Below are positions 25,557 to 31,966 of a DNA stretch of 57,329 nucleotides, one piece after another. The stretch is from Actinomycetes bacterium (GTDB taxonomy: Bacteria; Actinomycetota; Acidimicrobiia; Acidimicrobiales; Aldehydirespiratoraceae): NCBI GenBank assembly GCA_024276495.1, contig JAJRXC010000090.1:1-57329 (forward strand), read 5' to 3'. The position numbers were made by a program, and so were the translations under genes. The stretch's first letter is position 1; each line of letters starts with the position of its first letter. Under the pieces are notes generated by a model, which was not told the DNA's origin, did not search any database, and saw nothing but the letters and a program-made list of their open reading frames with translations.

Positions 25557-26572
25557 CACGCGGCCGCCAGTTTCTCCACGGCCCGGAAGCGGGCGGATTC
25601 GGCTCGGGGGTTGCGGGAGATCTCGGCCGGCGACGGTGTACGGGCCCCTCGCCACAGGAGCCGGACCTCGGCGTGGTAGCCGGGTGGGGGCGGCAGATCG
25701 GGACGAGGAGGGGGCGCCTCGCCGGCGGCATCCCGGAACCGCCGTTTGACGATCCGGTCCTCACCGGAGTGGTAGGCGAGCACCGCACACCGGCCCCGCG
25801 GCGCGAGAAGGGCGAGGGCCTGCGACAGGGCGTCGTCGAGTATCTCGAGCTCCTGGTTGACCTCGATCCGCAGCGCCTGAAAGGTGCGGCGGGCGGGATG
25901 ACCGCCCCTTCGGCGGGCCGCGGCGGGGACCGCGGCACGGACGATGTCGGCGAGCTCGGCGGTCGAGTGGATCGGGCGGGCCGCGACGATGGCCCGGGCG
26001 ATGCGTCGCGCGTGGGGTTCGTCGCCGTTGCGGCGCACGATCGCGGCGAGCGACGCTTCGTCGAGGCCGTTGACGAGGTCGGCGGCCGTGTCGGGGCTCT
26101 GCCGGTCCATTCTCATGTCGAGCGGACCGTCGTTGCGAAAGCTGAAGCCTCGTTCGGCGAGATCGAGCTGCGGCGAGCTGACGCCGAGGTCGAAGAGGCA
26201 GCCGGCGAGCTCGGCGATCCCGAGGGAGTCGACGACGTCGGCGAGGTCGTCGAATCGCCGATGGCGCAGAGTGACCCGGTCGCCATGGGGAGCGAGCCGG
26301 GCCTCTGCGGCATCGAGGGCCATGCGGTCCTGGTCCAGGCCGACGAGGGAGATGCGGTCGTTCGCGCCCAGCAGCGCCGCCGCGTGGCCGGCCCCTCCCA
26401 GGGTGGCGTCGACCACGACGCCGTCGGGCACGTCGGCCAGGACCTCGACGACCTCGGAGAGCATCACCGGCTCGTGGACGAACCGCGCATCACTGCTCTC
26501 GGTGTTGTCCGTGTCGGTCATCTCGGGATCGCCAGGACGGTCGGGTCGGCTCCGAAGAGCCGACTCGGTCAT
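25556..26572 (-). CDS. rsmH: 16S rRNA m4C1402 methyltransferase RsmH (MraW)
   Basis: A 338-residue SAM-dependent enzyme modifying C1402 in the ribosomal P site. Motifs: H-E-P-V-M-L-S-E-V, D-A-T-L-G-G-A-G-H, F-D-L-G-V-S-S-P-Q-L-D, R-G-F-S-F-R-N-D-G-P-L-D-M-R-M-D, R-R-T-F-Q-A-L-R-I-E-V-N-E-L and Y-H-S-G-E-D-R-I-V-K. The ATG at 26572 is supported by GGGAG seven bases upstream; an in-frame ATG at 26521 is an alternative. The start region lies inside a long inverted repeat that could repress translation. ftsL overlaps the 3' end. Confidence 0.96.
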   Translation of the reverse strand: MTESALRSRPDRPGDPEMTDTDNTESSDARFVHEPVMLSEVVEVLADVPDGVVVDATLGGAGHAAALLGANDRISLVGLDQDRMALDAAEARLAPHGDRVTLRHRRFDDLADVVDSLGIAELAGCLFDLGVSSPQLDLAERGFSFRNDGPLDMRMDRQSPDTAADLVNGLDEASLAAIVRRNGDEPHARRIARAIVAARPIHSTAELADIVRAAVPAAARRRGGHPARRTFQALRIEVNQELEILDDALSQALALLAPRGRCAVLAYHSGEDRIVKRRFRDAAGEAPPPRPDLPPPPGYHAEVRLLWRGARTPSPAEISRNPRAESARFRAVEKLAAA

Positions 26573-26680
26573 CTGCAGTCTCCCGACCGACGGCGTCCGC
26601 CGGGATTTCTCCCCGGTCGAACTAATGGCAAGCGGGCGGAGTACGGGTCTTCCATTTGTCGGTCGGAAGACTGCAGATGA
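26569..26680 (-). promoter_or_regulatory. Structured leader of rsmH: 23-bp hairpin enclosing the RBS and start codon
   Basis: Bases 26569-26591 and 26658-26680 are reverse complements apart from one position (26582/26667). In the minus-strand transcript that position becomes a G-U wobble, so the mRNA stem is unbroken over 23 pairs; in a plus-strand RNA it would be a C-A mismatch. The rsmH-proximal arm contains the GGGAG ribosome-binding site and the AUG. The 66-base loop holds further pairings (TCCGCC with GGCGGA; CCGGG with CCCGG). A conserved mraW leader RNA motif has been described in actinobacteria; whether this belongs to it needs a covariance search. The whole mraZ-rsmH spacer is 186 bases. 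Confidence 0.6.
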
Positions 26681-26758
26681 TCGAGTCGTGAGATCAGACC
26701 GTGGGGTCCGGCATGCTCCTCTCGAGTCGGTGGGCGAGTGGGGAATCGGGGGAGAACA

Positions 26759-27196
26759 TCAGCGGGGACCGAGTCCGTGGCCTCGCTCGATGGCATCGGC
26801 CAACTTCTCGGAGCCGACGGGCGAGACGTCGTTCCAGCGTTGCGGGTCCCAGACCTCGATGCGGCGGAGCATGCCGATCACGATCACGGAGCGATCGAGG
26901 CCGGCCATCTCGCGCAGGTGCGGCAGGAGGCGCACTCGGCCCTGGGAGTCGGGCACGATCTGATCGGCTTTGCTCGCGAAGGCTCGCAGGGCGTTCACAT
27001 CGACGTCGCCGGTGGAGACCTGGTGTTCGAGGGAATCGGCCATCCGGTCGAACTCGTCGGCCGGAAGGATCGCGAGGCAGTGGTCGAGCGGGGTGACGAA
27101 CGCCCCTTCGGCCAGCTTGGCCCGAAAGGCCGCGGGGAGGATGAGGCGACCCTTGTCGTCGAGTGTGTGTTCGAAGCTGCCGACGAAGCTCGCCAT
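26759..27196 (-). CDS. mraZ: Transcriptional regulator MraZ
   Basis: 145 residues made of two SpoVT/AbrB-type beta-barrel halves: F-E-H-T-L-D-D-K-G-R-L-I-L-P-A-A-F-R at residues 7-24 and D-S-Q-G-R-V-R-L-L-P-H-L-R in the second half. MraZ forms rings and binds direct repeats in its own promoter, repressing the division cluster. A fitting operator lies upstream. I chose the ATG at 27196, which has AAAGGGGG just before it and matches the family N-terminus M-A-S-F-V-G; the longer frame to 27289 runs through the promoter. Confidence 0.96.
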   Translation of the reverse strand: MASFVGSFEHTLDDKGRLILPAAFRAKLAEGAFVTPLDHCLAILPADEFDRMADSLEHQVSTGDVDVNALRAFASKADQIVPDSQGRVRLLPHLREMAGLDRSVIVIGMLRRIEVWDPQRWNDVSPVGSEKLADAIERGHGLGPR

Positions 27197-27205
27197 TCGG
27201 ATCCC

Positions 27206-27265
27206 CCTTTCCCCTCGATTCTCCCTGGACCTCCATAGCCCTCCACTATACTCCCTTCCCGCCCA
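27206..27265 (-). promoter_or_regulatory. Probable MraZ operator: tandem 10-bp-spaced KGGAG repeats
   Basis: On the minus strand four units start exactly ten bases apart: GGGAG (27251-27255), TGGAG (27241-27245), TGGAG (27231-27235) and GGGAG (27221-27225). Looser copies flank them (TGGGC at 27261-27265, AGGGG at 27211-27215). One-turn spacing of G-rich direct repeats is how MraZ operators look in other bacteria. The array covers the -10 element, the start point and the leader. Confidence 0.6.
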
Positions 27266-27274
27266 CAAACGCAA
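27245..27274 (-). promoter_or_regulatory. mraZ promoter
   Basis: On the minus strand -35 TTGCGT (27269-27274), an 18-base spacer and -10 TATAGT (27245-27250) make the best sigma-70-like promoter in the window. Transcription would start near 27237, giving a leader of about 40 bases. The -35 lies within an inverted repeat AAACGC/GCGTTT (27267-27280), a possible further operator. Confidence 0.6.
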
Positions 27275-27299
27275 GCGTTTCAGTGACAATGCGCGCGTA

Positions 27300-27313
27300 C
27301 GAACGCACGTTCG
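27300..27313. promoter_or_regulatory. LexA-type SOS box upstream of mraZ
   Basis: CGAACGCACGTTCG is a perfect palindromic match to the Gram-positive/actinobacterial LexA consensus CGAAC-N4-GTTCG. It lies 25 bases upstream of the mraZ -35 and 41 bases beyond the lipoate-ligase-like stop. Read on the minus strand it is the same 14-mer as the box at 53898-53911. Confidence 0.5.
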
Positions 27314-27354
27314 GTGGTCGTCTCGCCTCGATGAACCGACGGACGGGCCGGGGA

Positions 27355-28020
27355 TCAGGCGTCGCGAAGCGCAGCGGCGAACGCCGAGCCGATGTCTCGA
27401 TCACCGACGACCGCGACGACCGATTCCCACTCGTGGTGCGCCGCCCGGGCCTCGGGGTCGGCGAGCAGGGCGGACACCGCGTCGGCGTCCCATCGGCGAT
27501 GCACGAGGCACTGGAACCGGGCCCAGTCGCGGGTGCGGCGCTGACTCACGCCCACCAACTTGCGACCCCCGGATGACACCTCACCGGGTCCGAGCCCGAC
27601 GAAGCACACCGTCGACGACCAACGGGTCCGCACCAGGCCTCCGCGGTGCACGGTCAGGTCGGGCATGCCGACCGCCCCGAGGGCGTCGACCCACACGTCG
27701 CCCAACCAGTCGGCGGCGCGAATCACGTCGGTGTCCCACCAGCGGCATCCGGCGGGCACCCACACGTCGATCCACACGTGCTCGCCGGGAACCAACAGCA
27801 CCGCCCCTCCCCCGCTGTGACGACGCACGACCCGCACCCCCACCGCGGCCGCCCGGGCGCGGTCGACGGCCGCGGCCGTCTGGGCGCTTCCCATGACGAG
27901 CGACGGCTCTTCCACCTCGAGGAGCCAGGCCGTCGGCCGAGACTCGCTCGGCGGCGCCGTGTCGTGCAACATGTCGGCCGGGCCGCGACGGTGATCCCAC
28001 AGCCACGTGGCCTCGTTCAC
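27355..28020 (-). CDS. Lipoate-protein ligase A-like protein
   Basis: 221 residues of the biotin/lipoate ligase fold. V-V-R-R-H-S-G-G-G-A-V-L-L-V-P-G is the lipoyl-AMP binding motif (family R-R-x-S-G-G-G-A-V), and G-R-K-L-V-G-V-S-Q-R-R carries the conserved lysine. It should attach lipoate or octanoate to carrier domains, but it lacks the C-terminal accessory domain of E. coli LplA, so it may be a transferase or salvage variant. GTG start at 28020 overlaps the HNH gene stop as GTGA. Confidence 0.82.
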   Translation of the reverse strand: MNEATWLWDHRRGPADMLHDTAPPSESRPTAWLLEVEEPSLVMGSAQTAAAVDRARAAAVGVRVVRRHSGGGAVLLVPGEHVWIDVWVPAGCRWWDTDVIRAADWLGDVWVDALGAVGMPDLTVHRGGLVRTRWSSTVCFVGLGPGEVSSGGRKLVGVSQRRTRDWARFQCLVHRRWDADAVSALLADPEARAAHHEWESVVAVVGDRDIGSAFAAALRDA

Positions 28021-28538
28021 GCCGATCGGCGCCCCGGCGCGCGCTCGCGCGGCGCGAGATAGGGAACCCAGGTTCCGGGGACGGAACCGGCCGCGACCTC
28101 GATCCAGGTGCTCGGAGGCGGCGGCCCGGGCACCCGGGCCAGCCGCATGGTGGTCTCGGCCAGAAGTCGATCCCGTTTACCGCCGTTGCAACGACGGCAG
28201 GCGGCCACGACGTTGTCCCAGGTGTGACGCCCGCCCCGACTGCGCGGCACGACATGATCGACCGTCTCGGCACCGCCACCGCAGTACTGGCACTGGTGGG
28301 CGTCGCGCGCCAACACCCCCCGCCGGTTGGGCGACCGATGCTTCGGGTAGGGCACATGCACATAACGCGAGAGCCGAACCACCGACGGCTCGGGAAGGGC
28401 GAGACGCTCGGAACGCACCTGTCGACCGGATCCGTGGAGCAGCTCGACCTTGTCGGCCAGCATCAGACAGATCGCCCGGCGGGTGGGCACGACCGCGAGG
28501 GGTTCGAACGTCGCGTTGAGAACGAGGACCCCGGCCAT
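28017..28538 (-). CDS. HNH endonuclease family protein
   Basis: 173 residues. The N-terminal half starts V-L-V-L-N-A-T-F-E-P-L-A-V-V-P, common to a widespread actinobacterial HNH group. The nuclease core is C-Q-Y-C-G, V-D-H-V-V-P-R-S-R-G-G, W-D-N-V-V-A-A-C-R-R-C-N, with two zinc-binding Cys pairs and the catalytic His. These stand-alone HNH proteins are common housekeeping genes without known target; nothing suggests a mobile intron or restriction system. A TAGGTT element seven bases before the ATG suggests leaderless expression. It is coupled to the lipoate-ligase-like gene. Confidence 0.88.
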   Translation of the reverse strand: MAGVLVLNATFEPLAVVPTRRAICLMLADKVELLHGSGRQVRSERLALPEPSVVRLSRYVHVPYPKHRSPNRRGVLARDAHQCQYCGGGAETVDHVVPRSRGGRHTWDNVVAACRRCNGGKRDRLLAETTMRLARVPGPPPPSTWIEVAAGSVPGTWVPYLAPRERAPGRRSA

Positions 28539-28545
28539 GTCGAGA

Positions 28546-28551
28546 AACCTA
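28546..28551 (-). promoter_or_regulatory. Leaderless-type -10 element of the HNH gene, overlapping a stop codon
   Basis: TAGGTT on the minus strand ends seven bases before the ATG at 28538. Its first three bases (28551-28549) are the TAG stop of the preceding small gene. Confidence 0.4.
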
Positions 28552-28815
28552 CCGAACTCTGCGCCGCTGGTTCTCGGCTTTGCACCAAGCCAGCCACGCG
28601 ACGAGATCGTCGGGTTCGAGCCGGTGATCCGGATCCCCGTACTGGGTGGTCGCCCGAAACGCCAACAGATCCGGGTCGGGCACGGGCAGGAACGGTCGTC
28701 GTCGCCACCAGCGATCGGGCAACATCCTGCGGAACTCGACGAACGCGGTCGTCCACAATCCCGGCCGGCGAACGACGGCGCCGGCGGCACCGACCAGGGC
28801 CCGCAGCGACCTCAT
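28549..28815 (-). CDS. Small conserved hypothetical protein
   Basis: 88 residues, basic and aromatic-rich: R-S-L-R-A-L-V-G-A-A-G-A-V-V-R-R-P-G-L-W at the start, then R-R-R-P-F-L-P-V-P-D-P-D-L-L-A-F-R and Y-G-D-P-D. I recall similar small proteins next to sugar-kinase or HNH genes in actinobacteria, but know no function. No membrane segment or Cys motif. The ATG overlaps the ROK stop (ATGA), so it is made together with the kinase. Confidence 0.75.
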   Translation of the reverse strand: MRSLRALVGAAGAVVRRPGLWTTAFVEFRRMLPDRWWRRRPFLPVPDPDLLAFRATTQYGDPDHRLEPDDLVAWLAWCKAENQRRRVR

Positions 28816-29687
28816 CGTGGCCGGCCGATCAGCTGATGGCCGAGCCCGGTGAACCCGACCGCCGCGGCCCCGACGATCGGGCCGTCGGCCCCGAGTCCGG
28901 CCGGCTCGATCCTCGTCCCGGCGGAGTGTTGGAGCGCGGCGACCCGGTCGATCTCGGCCTGGGCGGCACGGAAGAAGACGTCGCCGAATCCGAGCGCCAC
29001 CGACCCGGCCACGACCGCGAGGCGCAGATCGAGCAGGTTCGCGACCGACCCCACCGCCCGACCGACGAGCATCCCGGCTCGTTCCCGCTCGGCGAGGTCG
29101 GCATGGCGGGCGCTGCGGCCGGTGCGGAACGCGATCGCCGTTCCGCTCGCCTCGGCCTCGAGCACGCCACGGACATGACCGGGCAGCATCGTCCCCTCGG
29201 GTTCGACGACGACGTGACCGATGTGACCGGCGTTTCCGTCGTCGCCGTCGAGCAGTCGACCATCGAGCACGATTCCGCCGCCGACGCCGGTCGACACGAC
29301 CATCGCCAGATAGTTGCGCACGCCGACCGCGGCTCCCATCCAGCCCTCGGCGAGGGCCAGGGCCTTGGCGTCGTTGTCGACATGCGTCGTGAGCCCGGTG
29401 AGGTCGGCCAGCCGGTCCCGCAGCGGAAAGTCGCGCCACACCGGGATGTTCAGCGGCGAGACCGCCACTCCAGCGGCCCGCATCGGCCCGCCGGTGCCGA
29501 CACCACAGACGTCGACGGCGGCGAGGTCGATGCCATCGACCAGCCGGGCCAGCCGCGAGAAGAGCTCCTCGCCGTTCGCGACCTCAATGGAGCCGGCCCT
29601 GGCTCGTTGTCGGATTCGTCCCGACATGTCGACGAGCGCCACCTCGATTTTCGTTCCCCCGATGTCGATGGCGAGCGCGGTCGGCAT
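28812..29687 (-). CDS. ROK-family sugar kinase-like protein lacking the zinc motif
   Basis: 291 residues. The phosphate-1 motif A-I-D-I-G-G-T-K-I-E, the substrate Asp in H-V-D-N-D-A-K-A-L-A, and G-V-G-G-G-I-V are those of a ROK glucokinase or N-acetylhexosamine kinase. The His of G-H-I-G-H-V is kept, but the usual C-x-C-G-x-x-G-C-L-E zinc loop reads M-L-P-G-H-V-R-G-V-L-E, with all three cysteines gone. It could be a kinase that no longer needs zinc. A TAGGTT -10 lies six bases before the ATG; it heads a four-gene run with HNH and lipoate-ligase-like genes. Confidence 0.87.
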   Translation of the reverse strand: MPTALAIDIGGTKIEVALVDMSGRIRQRARAGSIEVANGEELFSRLARLVDGIDLAAVDVCGVGTGGPMRAAGVAVSPLNIPVWRDFPLRDRLADLTGLTTHVDNDAKALALAEGWMGAAVGVRNYLAMVVSTGVGGGIVLDGRLLDGDDGNAGHIGHVVVEPEGTMLPGHVRGVLEAEASGTAIAFRTGRSARHADLAERERAGMLVGRAVGSVANLLDLRLAVVAGSVALGFGDVFFRAAQAEIDRVAALQHSAGTRIEPAGLGADGPIVGAAAVGFTGLGHQLIGRPR

Positions 29688-29693
29688 CGGGCC

Positions 29694-29699
29694 AACCTA
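29694..29699 (-). promoter_or_regulatory. Leaderless-type -10 element of the ROK kinase gene
   Basis: TAGGTT on the minus strand ends six bases before the ATG at 29687, with no ribosome-binding site. Confidence 0.4.
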
Positions 29700-29789
29700 G
29701 GCGGCGTACGACCGATCACGAACCCCGCTGTCACTGGGCCCTCATTCCGTCGTATTCTCTTCGCCCAGAGCCCGGCGGCCGGAGGATAT

Positions 29790-30803
29790 GTGACGACAAC
29801 GGAAGACCATCCCGATGCGTCCCGGGGGAACGGCGCATCGACACATGGGGCGTGCGAGGGGTTCGCCGAGCGGTTCACGGCGATCCGGCACAATGTCGAG
29901 CAGGTCATCCGGGGCAAACGCGATGTGATCCATCTCCTCGTTCTGGCGCTGGTCTGCGACGGCCATGTGCTGGTCGAGGACGTCCCCGGGGTCGGCAAGA
30001 CGAGCCTCGGCAAGGCGCTCGCCCGGTCCGTCGACGGTCGTTTCGGCCGGGTGCAGTTCACTCCCGACCTCCTCCCGACCGACGTCACCGGGATGTCGGT
30101 GTGGAACCGGGCCGACGAGAGCTTCGAGTTTCGGCCCGGGCCGATCTTCTCCGATGTCCTGCTGGCCGACGAGATCAACCGGGCCTCACCGAAGACCCAA
30201 TCGGCGCTGTTGGAGGCGATGGCCGAACGCCAGGTGACCTCCGATGGAATGACCCATCAGCTCGGCGCGCCGTTCATGGTGATCGCGACCCAGAACCCGA
30301 TCGAGCACGAGGGCACCTACGCGTTGCCGGAGGCCCAACTCGACCGTTTCCTGATGCGGATCAGCATCGGCTACCCGGCCCGGGAAGCCGAACAGACCAT
30401 TCTCGAGCTGCAGGGGGGAACCGCCGACGTCGTCAACCGACTCCGTCCGGTGGTGACCGCCGAGGAGATCCGGGAGATGTCCGCTTCTCTGGAGAACGTC
30501 TATGTCGCGCCGGCGCTTCGCTCCTACCTGCTCGACCTGGCCGACGCGACCCGCCACCACTCGTCGTTGAGCCTCGGCCTCTCCCCCCGGGGGGTGCTCG
30601 CCCTCCAACGGGTGGCCCGGGCCCAGGCCGCGTCGCAGGGACGCACCTACGCGACCCCCGACGATGTGAAGGCTCTCGGACGGGTGGTGATGCCCCATCG
30701 ACTCCTGGTGACGCCGGAGGTCCGAATGCGCGGGGTCCGTCCCGTCGATGTCGTCACGGAGATCCTCGACGGCGTACCGATACCGCGGCCCGAGTCCGGC
30801 TGA
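29790..30803 (+). CDS. MoxR-family AAA+ ATPase
   Basis: 337 residues. Walker A is G-V-G-K-T-S-L-G-K-A-L (about residues 65-75), Walker B is L-L-A-D-E-I-N-R-A, followed by sensor 1 A-T-Q-N-P-I-E-H-E-G-T-Y and the MoxR-typical R-F-L-M-R. MoxR proteins act as chaperones or remodelers, usually together with a DUF58 protein and a membrane transglutaminase, as here. I chose the GTG at 29790 because GGAGG ends four bases upstream; TATTCT at 29753-29758 may be the -10. The stop overlaps the next start (TGATG). Confidence 0.93.
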   Translation: MTTTEDHPDASRGNGASTHGACEGFAERFTAIRHNVEQVIRGKRDVIHLLVLALVCDGHVLVEDVPGVGKTSLGKALARSVDGRFGRVQFTPDLLPTDVTGMSVWNRADESFEFRPGPIFSDVLLADEINRASPKTQSALLEAMAERQVTSDGMTHQLGAPFMVIATQNPIEHEGTYALPEAQLDRFLMRISIGYPAREAEQTILELQGGTADVVNRLRPVVTAEEIREMSASLENVYVAPALRSYLLDLADATRHHSSLSLGLSPRGVLALQRVARAQAASQGRTYATPDDVKALGRVVMPHRLLVTPEVRMRGVRPVDVVTEILDGVPIPRPESG

Positions 30804-31966
30804 TGCCGACGCGAGCCGGCTGGGGAGTGCTGGCCGCGGCCTTCGCCCTCGTCGCGGCCGGGCGCGTGCTCGGTGGTGTCGAGTTCACGGTGCCCGGAAC
30901 GGCCGGCATCATCGCGGTCGTCGGCGCGGTGGCGGTGCGACAGCTCCGGCCGTCGCAGGTCACGGTCGCGAAGCAGCTGAGCCCGCCTCGGGTGCCGGCC
31001 GGCGATCCCGCCCGTGTCGATCTCGAGATCGTGAATCGGGCATCGACTCGTTCACCGGTCCTCCGGCTGCACGACGCGGTCACCGGCACGAGGGGCGTGC
31101 ACCTCTCCATCGCGTCACTTCCGACCGGTGGCTCCGCCCGCGGCGCCTATCGCCTGCCGACGACACGCCGCGGCGTGCTCGAGCTCGGTCCGACCCACAT
31201 CGACGACATCGACCCCCTCGGTCTCGCCCGGCGAACGCATCGGATCGAGTCCACGGTCCGGCTCGTGGTCCATCCGTTGATCGAGGCGATCCCCGCCCGT
31301 CGTGTTCCCGCCGGCGACGACCCGCTGCTCGGTGAGGAGCTGCGCCAGTCGCTCGGTCTCAGCGACGAGGAGTTCGACGGCCTACGGCCCTACGCCCCGG
31401 GCGACGATCTGCGTCGCATCCACTGGCCGTCGTCGGCTCGACAAGGTGAGTTGCAGGTCCGCCAGTTCCGGCCGCCGCGCCACGGCCGTCTGACGATCAC
31501 CATCGACACCCGGCCGCCGGGCGACACGACCGACGCGCTCGACATCTCCACCTCGATCGCCGCGTCGATCGCGGCATCGGTGCTCGCCGCGGGCGACGCG
31601 ACGCGAATCGAGACGACCGACGGCCGGGCCACCCCCTTGGTCCACGGCGGCAACCAGCTCGACCCGCTGCTCGAGTTCCTCGCGCTGCTCGAGGGCGGCA
31701 ACCCGCTCATCCACGCGGTCGTTCCCGCCGCCGGGGGCACCGTCGTCGTGGTGACGACCGATCCCCGGATCGCCACCGACCGCGCCGCTCGTCACGCCCT
31801 TGCCCGGCGGCTCCGGGCCCGCATCGTGGTCACGTGCGACGCGGCCGGCTGGGGCACCCACGAGTCCGGGCACTCGTCGGGCGACTGGATCCATCTCACC
31901 GGTCCCGGTCAGCTCGGGGGGCTGTGGAAGCTCGATTCGCGGCGGAGTGTGGCGGCGATCCGATGA
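30803..31966 (+). CDS. DUF58-domain membrane-anchored protein
   Basis: 387 residues with one or two N-terminal membrane segments (about residues 5-45) followed by a cytoplasmic von Willebrand A-like region. The DUF58 core is L-R-P-Y-A-P-G-D-D-L-R-R-I-H-W-P-S-S-A-R (about residues 195-214). Such proteins are the constant partners of MoxR ATPases. Translation is coupled at both ends (TGATG with moxR, ATGA with the transglutaminase gene). Confidence 0.9.
   Translation: MPTRAGWGVLAAAFALVAAGRVLGGVEFTVPGTAGIIAVVGAVAVRQLRPSQVTVAKQLSPPRVPAGDPARVDLEIVNRASTRSPVLRLHDAVTGTRGVHLSIASLPTGGSARGAYRLPTTRRGVLELGPTHIDDIDPLGLARRTHRIESTVRLVVHPLIEAIPARRVPAGDDPLLGEELRQSLGLSDEEFDGLRPYAPGDDLRRIHWPSSARQGELQVRQFRPPRHGRLTITIDTRPPGDTTDALDISTSIAASIAASVLAAGDATRIETTDGRATPLVHGGNQLDPLLEFLALLEGGNPLIHAVVPAAGGTVVVVTTDPRIATDRAARHALARRLRARIVVTCDAAGWGTHESGHSSGDWIHLTGPGQLGGLWKLDSRRSVAAIR

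Noticed and set aside
28017-28538. HNH nuclease as part of a mobile intron or defence island
   Set aside because: Neighbours are housekeeping genes, there are no flanking repeats, and the protein belongs to a common stand-alone group.
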